Position numbers and translations under genes: made by a program
Shown: positions 57,268 to 64,000 of the stretch, piece after piece
Layout of the letters: each line of letters begins with the position of its first letter
Numbering within the stretch: the first letter of the stretch is position 1
The notes under the pieces: model-generated
The model's input: only the letters and a program-made list of their open reading frames with translations
What the model was told of the DNA's origin: nothing
The model's database searches: none
NCBI RefSeq assembly: GCF_963169125.1
Contig: NC_084796.1
Location: 213,221,948 to 213,285,947 of the forward strand
Reading direction: 5' to 3'
Length of the DNA: 64,000 nucleotides
Origin: Humulus lupulus
Lineage: Eukaryota > Streptophyta > Magnoliopsida > Rosales > Cannabaceae

Positions 57268-58128
57268 TGTAACGACCCAAAATCACTAATAAGGCTTAAG
57301 GGCCTTGATTAGCGTGTTGGGAGGGCATCATTGGTTTATGTGTGATTTTAATGATTAAATGTTTGATTATATGATTATATGGATATGTAAAATGCATGTT
57401 TATGTTATTAAATATGTATGTGAGCCGTATTTAGCTTATAAGGGCATATTCATAAATTTGGTCTGTTGAAGGCATAAATGTGATTATATGTGATAAATTG
57501 TTGAGACCACATTATTATGTAGATATATTTGCAGTATATGGCTCGAGACAATCCTAGTGAACGGATTGGTGAAATAGTCATGACGAGGATTTATACCCGG
57601 CTCGGAGGAGCATGGGGGGGTATTTTCGGGAAATTAGAAAACATATCGAGGATTATTAAACATTGGATGAATAAATGAAAATTAAGTGGATGACGAGATT
57701 AATTGGTAGATGTTAGGAACACTAGATGAATTAGCGGGAGCTGGGAGAAAATGACTAAAATACCCTTAAGCACCCTTGAAAAATTGATAAGGTTAGAGGG
57801 GTGGGGTGTACATAATCAGCTGCTCGTCTGCCATGGCCAAGGGATGATACAGGGACAGGAAAACCTAAAATGTGTATTTTTCCATTAGAGTGGAATTTGC
57901 TTGTATTTAATTTTTGAAAGTTGTAAATTTGTTCTTTAAACTATGTTTTTGGGATCCCATGTACTAAACGTTCGTTTAAATGAAAAAATACTTGTTTATG
58001 ACCAAAATATTTTAACCCTAACTTGATTATGACTTTAGGGTCACATTTTCAACTAAACGACTTGATTAGCAAGTCTTGCACATTTATAAACACACAGTGT
58101 AACCGTCTTGGTTATCCAGGGCGTTACA
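57268..58128 (+). mobile_element. 3' LTR of gypsy unit 3, internally deleted
   Basis: Preceded by GTAGGAGGGGATAGT. Starts TGTAACGACCCAAAATCAC and ends GGGCGTTACA. At 861 bp it is far shorter than the about 2.3-2.6 kb of related LTRs; the break lies near 57830, where the 5' half meets the 'GCTGCTCGTCTGCCATGGCC' tail region. Confidence 0.87.
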
Positions 58129-58299
58129 ACTTGGTATCAAACTCCTTAATGAAAAGTCAATGGTTCCTTGACCAAAATTTTTAACCCTAACCCTTGACAT
58201 TAATCCTAGTTACACGTTTATGACCAAATGACTTGATTAGCAAGTGCGGCACTATTTAAAGCACACAGTGTAACGGTCCTGGATTAGGAGAACGTTACA
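58129..58299 (+). mobile_element. primer site plus LTR 3' tail (element remnant)
   Basis: ACTTGGTATCAAACTCC directly after the LTR is a primer-binding site; about 30 bases later the sequence again reads as the last about 130 bases of the same LTR type, ending in AACGTTACA at 58299. This is what remains of another element after almost total internal deletion. Confidence 0.78.
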
Positions 58300-59239
58300 T
58301 TAATTATCTCGCAACTCTTAGCTCAATGAATTTATTTATTAACATTGAGATTCGTCCACTAAAAATTCATATTTACACTCTCAGAATTTACAATCTTATA
58401 ATATTAGATTTAATAACTCATATAGTTGTCCATTAATTTATGAGCCTATCTAATTATTCATCATTACAGCCAGATCATCATCCGTTAACCTCTCTAGCTA
58501 CATGTTTATCAATTAATTCCCTTGATACTCTAATGAACATTTCTAAGTCATATACAAATGAAATTTATGTTCTCGACAGAAATTGAGTGCTCTAAATTCA
58601 AGTACCGCTATCAATACTAAAAGGAATATTTATGTATCTTTGATGTATGTTCCCAGCTACTCATATTCTAATGACTCCAATATATCAGGGATTAGTTCTA
58701 CGTTCTCTTTTGTAAATTGTACTCGATAAGTCAAAAGTCGTAAGACTACAAATATGAGTCCATTACTCACTTCAGGATTAAGGTCAAGTCTCAAATGTCC
58801 ATCGAGTGATGAATGATGAACTGCTATATTTTAATGGAGATTATTAGAAGTTCTTTCTTTCTTCGTGTATATGATACCCCTATCTCCATGTGTCAACTAC
58901 ACGTAACAATATAGATAGATTATTCAGTCAAAAATAGAAGAGAGACCATGCTCACAATCTTAATTAATAAAAAAGCTCTTTCTTTAATATTAGCAATTAC
59001 AGATAATGTTTATGTTATTACCTTGAATTAAATCATCTTTTATACATAATCACACATATATATATATATTTAATTTAAGATTACATGTAATAACAATAGT
59101 TTTTTCTATATAAATAACATGTAAATTAAATTATAAATATGATTAAATTTATTTTCTTTATTTAAATATTCAATAAATATTTTACAAAAATACGTTTTAA
59201 GGATACATATACCAACATTAACTTCAAGCCACAAAAAAC
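58300..59239. other. no gene; AT-rich DNA, copia leader-like
   Basis: No coding pattern. Text such as TTATTTATTAACATTGAGAT and many short AT runs; a (TA)n run at about 59054-59069. Likely the right side of the site the gypsy array entered. Confidence 0.5.
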
Positions 59240-59570
59240 GGTCTATGTCCTTAGATGAGTATATGCTGAAGATGAAAGGATATGTAGATAATCTGTGAAC
59301 TAGTTCTTTACATCCTTGGTGGTCTTGGCAATGAAAATATCAATTGTTCGTAGTCAATCTCACTTCCAAAGATATAGCTAATCTCCAAGAAGTTCAGTAC
59401 ATGATGTACAATCATGAGATGCGATTGGACATTGGTGAATGCCACCGATGTCCTTGATCTACATGATCCAATTGCCAACTATTCTCATACCAAGAGAACA
59501 TCGAATGGAGCTCCTGACAACACTAGTCATGGTTACAATAATGTTAGAGAATACATCATTCAATGGAATA
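59240..59570 (+). pseudogene. copia gag relic
   Basis: Broken frames read 'SLDEYMLKMKGYVDNL', 'ILGGLGNE'-like and 'NLTSKDIANLQEVQYMMYNH' followed by 'EMRLDI', the pattern of the second half of copia gag (UBN2-type). At least two stops and shifts. No pol follows. Confidence 0.75.
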
Positions 59571-59621
59571 TATACAACTCTAAGCAAGAAATACAGTAGA
59601 TATGGCTTCGACTAAAATGAA

Positions 59622-60600
59622 TGTTACAACCTAAAAATACAAGTAAATAGATGTGAGAAGAAGTAGAAGAGAAGAAGATTACAAACTCAAAAACAAAAAT
59701 AATACAAATATATATATATATATATATAAACTTAGAAAGAAATAAAACAAAAGATGTAAAGAACAAAATAAAAACAAGAACTCTCACATACCAAAGTGTA
59801 GAGCAGTGAGGATCACCAACTTGAACAAGGTTCAAAACCTTTGTCCAAAAGCTTATTTCCCCCTCTTCTATAAGCACTATGGGACTCTCAAGTTTGGAAA
59901 TAACTCTTTGGAATTATCAAACATTTTGTTGTATTTTCTAGCCAAGTGCTTTGTGGGTAGAAAAATGATGTATCTTGCAAGTGAGCATTATGCCACTATT
60001 TATAGAGTTTTGAGACATTCTTTGAATTTCAAATTCTACCAACCCCTTGGTTGTTACCCTTGTTTAATTGGATGTTTATGGAATTAAAATGAATATTTGA
60101 GAGTTACTTGAGATGTTAAAACTGTTTAAAATTGAAAATTGGAAAATGAGATTTTGCTGTCAGCACCTTAGGCCGCGACCATGGACATTCACGGCCGCGA
60201 CCGCTTAGTCTCTCTCTCCTAGGCCGCGACCAGCAGGCTGTTACAACCTCCCAATTTTTTTCACTTTTTCCAAAATGTCCCAACCCTTTCCCACTCAATT
60301 TTGTAACCTCCATACATAATTGGAGTTAAAATCATATCTTTAGAAACCATATCACATTATGGCTTTGTGAAATTCAAATCAAATGTGTAACTCTCTTTAC
60401 GCATTATTGAGTGATATTTAGAAGTTACAAATTTATAACCGATTTTGTAACTCCAAAATATGTTGCACAATTGGATATACATACACATTATCCAATTTGA
60501 AACTCTCAAATATTATTATGTTACAATATGTGACAAATCACATTTTGTCACATTATTTAATCTAAAATTATATTATATAAAAGAATATAACAAATAATAA
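59622..60600 (-). other. LTR-like region, boundaries unproven
   Basis: Begins TGTTACAACC near 59622, has a reversed TATAAATAG near 59997, a (TA)n tract at 59708-59728, and three GGCCGCGACC boxes at 60171-60235. This resembles an LTR on the minus strand, but no matching duplication or clear right end was found. Confidence 0.45.
60171..60235. repeat. three GGCCGCGACC boxes
   Basis: Identical 10-base boxes at about 60171, 60193 and 60221, spaced 12 and 18 bases apart. Confidence 0.88.
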
Positions 60601-60623
60601 TAGAGGGTGAGGGCAAGGGTGAG

Positions 60624-61988
60624 TGTAGAGTCCAAGACATTTACTTAGCTAGTTAGATAGTAGTAGTAATAGTAATAGCTAGTAATGGTTGTAGTATTTT
60701 TATGACCGTGGATTTTAGGTTCAAGCCGGGATTTAGTTGGACACTCGTAGTAACACTTGTAGATTTTCTAAGTTTAACCTATAGTTTAAGAATATTAATT
60801 ATAACCTAAGGTTTGATTAATATGACTGATTATGGAGATGATAATTATTATACTATAAGGTTTAGATAGACCCAATAAGATATTAACACTCGTCATGTGT
60901 AGGTTTAATGAGAAATTAAGTATTTTTGAGGAATAAGTTTATTAAGAGAAATATTTGAACATCCTAGGGTCCGCCAGCAGCTTTGAAATCGTTAAAGGAC
61001 TTAGTCAAGGTTATTTACTCAATTCAAATTAGGCTGAAAAAGTGTAATTACGTGTATAATATTTCAGCGTATGCCGATATATCGCAGCTCTAGGGGTCGA
61101 TATATCGCCATACGGGGATACGAAAAACACGTAGCTTCGCATGACAACCTCGACAAGCCTCGGGCATATGAGGCCAGGCGATATATCGCCTATAGTGGGC
61201 GATATATCAGCCCTAGGGCATAAAATTTGAATGATTTTGAAACTGAGCTCATTTCAATCCTTAACCTCTTGATAAGTCTAGAATCTTTCTGACCGAGTCT
61301 TCAACCTCTGCTAAACGATTATTCAAATATTTTTCAATCAAAAAGCCATTATTTTATTCAAGTTAAATGAAGATCTTTTCATTCTTGAACACTGTAACTA
61401 AGAACTAGTACCCAACCATTTCTTCATTCATCAAGCTAAGTTCAGAGCCTACAAGATGCTAGGAGTACTTTAGAGTGTTAAACACTTGGGTTGGGGTTAT
61501 AAGCTTAATAAACACTTGGGAAGTAAGGTTTATAGTATATTTCGGTTCGAGGTGTAGTTCAGTCATAGAAGCATTCAAGGTATTCCTAATTCTAGTTCAT
61601 TTCTATATTGTTTCCTTAGTTTTTCTACTAAAATCCTAACTTGTATTCTCTATTCTTGGTTAGGCATCTAAGATCTTGAATGTAAGATTCTTGTTGGTAA
61701 GTATGATTTCGATGGTGTAGTTATTCTTTTCATCTCTATTCCTTAGTATACTCACCTCTCTATTATGGTTTTTAGGAGTGTTCCAAAGTCCCGATCTTGT
61801 TCTCACATCCCGGTATTTTTGGTAAGGAAAATAGGATAGTTTTATATACTTATATGTTATGTTGATATGTTATGATAAGTTATGCTATAGTATGTTATGT
61901 TATGTTTTCTTATGTTTCAAGGTTATGAATTACCCTACCTCAGATATTAGATAGGGGACGTAGATGGGTTATCATAAACCTACCATGT
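60624..61988 (+). mobile_element. LTR fragment (TGTAGAG family), cut by Tat-like LTR
   Basis: Starts TGTAGAGTCC and follows the LTR at 14857 for about 1.2 kb, including the GATAGTAGTAGTAATAG microsatellite and four GATATATCG boxes (61074-61214). It is interrupted at 61989 by the LTR of another element that leaves the window. Confidence 0.87.
61074..61214. repeat. four-box dyad cassette, GCGATATATCGC type
   Basis: Boxes GCCGATATATCGC (61074), TCGATATATCGCC (61097), GGCGATATATCGCC (61177) and GGCGATATATCAGCC (61199), again as two close pairs. Confidence 0.88.
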
Positions 61989-62583
61989 TGTTGACCCAAG
62001 ATTTGGCCAACTGACACGGAGTCAAAACGTGATTGATATGGACGAATGTATAGAGAAGAACACAATGACAAAAGTAAAGAAAACACAGTAATTTATAGTG
62101 GTTCGGCCCCAGGATCTGGTAATGACCTACGTCCACTTAGAATAATATTGATATAAAATTAGAAGGGTGATCAAAGAACCAGGGTTCAATGAGTTTCACT
62201 CTCCTCTAAAGAAAAATACAGATATACTTGGAGAATTACTATCGTTTTTCTCTGATTCGAAAGCCAAAAGAAAAAGTCCCCTCCTTTGAGCTATCTCTTC
62301 TTATTTATAGGCTCAAGGAGGGTTACAAGAGATTGTTACAAATATTCTTCCCTGAATCATCGGATATCCAGAAGATTGTATGAGCTATATTCGGGATTCA
62401 TAAAGATCTTCCCATAAATGTTGCCTTGTACACGGAACTACCGACCAGACTGGTCGCGGATAAGACAGGCTTGCCCTGCTTCTACTGTGTCTCCTGGTCG
62501 ATACTCTAGCAGACGCTTCCAGGTATCAGCCACATGTCAAGAGGTTATTTGCCACGTCACCAATGCTAATTTATTGGATAACA
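61989..62583 (-). mobile_element. 3' LTR of a Tat-like gypsy element
   Basis: 595 bp, TGTTGACCC to GGATAACA. It is the minus-strand equivalent of the solo LTR at 50263-50854 (shared GGACGTAGGTCATTACC, GACCAGACTGGTCG and reversed TATAAATAG at about 62312). A purine tract on the minus strand (inverse of 62584-62600, AAACTTTGGGGGGCAAA) directly precedes it, which identifies it as the 3' LTR; the element body lies to the right and beyond the window. Confidence 0.9.
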
Positions 62584-62600
62584 TTTGCCCCCCAAAGTTT
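62584..62600 (-). other. polypurine tract of the Tat-like element
   Basis: Minus strand AAACTTTGGGGGGCAAA directly before the 3' LTR. Confidence 0.85.
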
Positions 62601-62815
62601 ATTTACTACGAACAGTAAATAAACTTTGAACGAACGACTCTTCGGTAACCCCTCCTGACGTGTCAGAACCCTACGTGTGCTCTTGAAAAAAGCAACCCAC
62701 TTCTGTCTAATCATGTCTTTTTAGTTCCCCAGAAACAATTTCGACGGCCATCACGTTTCCCCATACTTTGAAAAAGGAAAACTAATGATGACACTCTTTT
62801 GATATCAGAGATAAA
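62601..62815. other. region between polypurine tract and antisense promoter
   Basis: No coding seen. Contains an inverted repeat AGTTTATTTACT / AGTAAATAAACT at about 62597-62626. Confidence 0.6.
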
Positions 62816-62826
62816 CTTATATAAGA
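62816..62826 (+). promoter_or_regulatory. TATA box of the antisense ORF
   Basis: CTTATATAAGACC, followed about 25-30 bases later by a pyrimidine-rich 5' leader (CCTCTCCTTTCTTTTT). It points opposite to the retrotransposon. Confidence 0.6.
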
Positions 62827-62849
62827 CCGTCGGAGCCTCTCCTTTCTTT

Positions 62850-64000
62850 TTACGCACGCCATTATCTTTGTAGAAAACCCTAAAAACCAAAGCTTTAATC
62901 TTCTCCGGAGACCGTTTTCCTGCACTTCCAAGACTCACACCGCGGACTCTTTAATCTCCGAAGACCTTTCTTCCACCTTCACGATCACTTTTCTTGGTAA
63001 GTTTTCGAAACCCCATGCTTCTAATTTCTCGTGATGCATGCTTCTGGTGGTATACTGTTTAAGTCTTTCTGTTTCTGGTTTAAAATGCTTGTAGACAGAA
63101 TGTTTTGTAGGCGTAGTAGAGCTACGATTTAGTTTAAAAATCCAGGATCATGCTTTTTAGGACGTAAAGCCGAAGTAACATTTCGATTTTTAAGCCAGCT
63201 GAAAAATAAATTTTTCCCGCCCTAAGGGGAGTTGAAAAAGCTTTCACAGAAAAACTTTGTACTTTCACCCTTTGATCCGCTTTTCAAACTGTTCGTGTAG
63301 AAAAACTAGCTTTTTGATAGAATGCTGTTGTATAAAAGCCTAACTTTTATACTCGACCAGCGTTATTCTAAAAAGCTTTTTAGAGTTCTATTTCCTCACC
63401 TCCCCATTCTTCTGTTTGCAGACTTTAATGCCAGATTTGTGGGGAGGTGAAAGACCCATCGACGACGGCCTTCTTGCCCAGCTGCTCGAGGGGGAAGAAA
63501 CTGTACGCGTCGATGAGATTCCTTTCTCGCGATCCTCTTCCAGACCCCATCCTTCCTTTCCAATGGCCCGCTCCAAGTCTTCTGGCAAGAAAAGGCCCGA
63601 GTCTGTTCGCAGGCTAGGGCTCCCTCGACCAGCAGTCAAGAAAATCTTGTTCCTGAACCTAATATCCAAACTAGGGCTCATCCTCGTCATCGGAATCCGC
63701 CTGATGTCGAGTGGTATACTCCCCCAGCAAGTTCAGTGACCCTTCGAATGGTTGCTAACTGCTTCAGGAAATTCCCCCTTATGGGGGTAACCATTATACG
63801 TCCCACCGCGGACCAGAAGGCAAACCGTCCAGGAGGAGCGAACAGCGCCTGGTCCCGGTATCACATTGAGGCGGGAGCTTATCTCCCTCTTCATCCCATC
63901 TTTGTGGGGGTGGCCAATTATTTCGGCGTCACTCCCTTCCAAATAACTCCAAACGGATATAGGATGTTGGCTGCACTCTATGTCCTGTACAAACTTAACA
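62850..64000 (+). pseudogene. antisense ORF (aORF) of the Tat-like element, Transposase_28-like, partial
   Basis: A leader exon ends at a good donor (TTCTTG/GTAAG at 62997), an intron with a T-rich end closes at TTTGCAG (63421), and ATG follows at 63428. The first frame ('MPDLWGGERPIDDGLLAQLL') is proline/serine-rich after that and stops at 63739; the conserved part continues in another frame: 'DVEWYTPPASSVTLRM', 'EAGAYLPLHPIFVGVANYFG' and 'TPFQITPNGYRMLAALYVL'. That second block resembles the N-terminal region of the plant 'putative gypsy type transposon' family (Transposase_28). A frameshift between about 63600 and 63720 therefore breaks it. Tat-lineage retrotransposons are known to carry an additional antisense ORF near the 3' LTR. 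The gene runs off the window. Confidence 0.72.

Larger units (their letters stand above)
28467..58299 (+). mobile_element. tandem array of three gypsy gag-pol units separated by LTRs
   Basis: Order on the plus strand: LTR fragment (28467), unit 1 (28934-42314, interrupted by 32158-41373), LTR A plus LTR B (42315-45863), unit 2 (45864-52795), LTR fragment (52796), unit 3 (52874-57267), LTR (57268-58128), LTR tail (to 58299). All units share the same domain order, PR-RT-RNaseH-IN plus a chromodomain, characteristic of Tekay/Del chromoviruses. Adjacent LTRs belong to different subfamilies, so the array is best explained by recombination and deletion among related copies rather than one simple insertion. 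Confidence 0.82.

Noticed and set aside
59622..60600. A proven solo LTR
   Set aside because: LTR-like signals are present, but no terminal CA with a matching 5-bp duplication could be found.

Overview
This looks like a repeat-dense, heterochromatin-type window from a flowering-plant nuclear genome, most likely a eudicot. The evidence is plant LTR retrotransposon lineages (Ty1/copia, chromodomain Ty3/gypsy, Tat-like gypsy), a CACTA DNA transposon, AT-rich spacers, and spliced fragments of two plant genes. No intact host gene, tRNA, rRNA or CRISPR array was found. The species cannot be fixed from the sequence alone.

Region 1 (1-24328): a minus-strand Ty1/copia element with its 5' LTR at 23544-24328, a tRNA-Met-type primer site and gag-pol. 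It is split inside the integrase core by an 18.3 kb CACTA transposon (1901-20227, 3-bp target duplication TTA). The CACTA has no visible transposase. It carries eroded exon fragments of two unrelated host genes in the same orientation: a RED/SMU2 splicing factor (5655-7095) and a BAT1-type amino-acid permease (about 8615-10570). It therefore looks like a gene-capturing 'Pack-CACTA'. The CACTA itself received a minus-strand solo LTR (2229-4761, duplication CCACT) and a plus-strand solo LTR (13948-18134, duplication GTTTA). The latter was hit by a third solo LTR (14857-16755, duplication CTAGC). Every level of this nest is supported by matching target-site duplications.

Region 2 (24329-28466): a copia LTR/gag relic, a foldback MITE of about 410 bp, a minus-strand copia-like LTR and AT-rich DNA without genes.

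Region 3 (28467-58299): about 30 kb of chromodomain Ty3/gypsy (Tekay/Del-like) material arranged as LTR, gag-pol, LTR, gag-pol, LTR, gag-pol, LTR, all on the plus strand. Each gag-pol is broken by stops and frameshifts. Unit 1 is interrupted by a structurally complete minus-strand gypsy element (32158-41373, duplication AGTAT). Unit 2 is interrupted by an LTR fragment (about 47683-49031) and a solo LTR (50263-50854, duplication AGGTT). LTRs of different subfamilies bound the units and two LTR/gag junctions are abrupt deletions, so the array probably arose by recombination between related elements.

Region 4 (58300-64000): AT-rich DNA with a copia gag relic, an LTR-like stretch, an LTR fragment (60624-61988), and the 3' end of a minus-strand Tat-like gypsy element (3' LTR 61989-62583). 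Its interior runs off the window and carries a promoter-, intron- and ORF-like unit transcribed opposite to the element.

The most unusual signals are the two-gene Pack-CACTA and a recurring four-box dyad cassette. In several different LTR families, four short self-complementary boxes sit in a 2+2 layout, with a family-specific core (AGCGCTAYAGCGCT, GGCCGCGACC or GGCGATATATCGCC).
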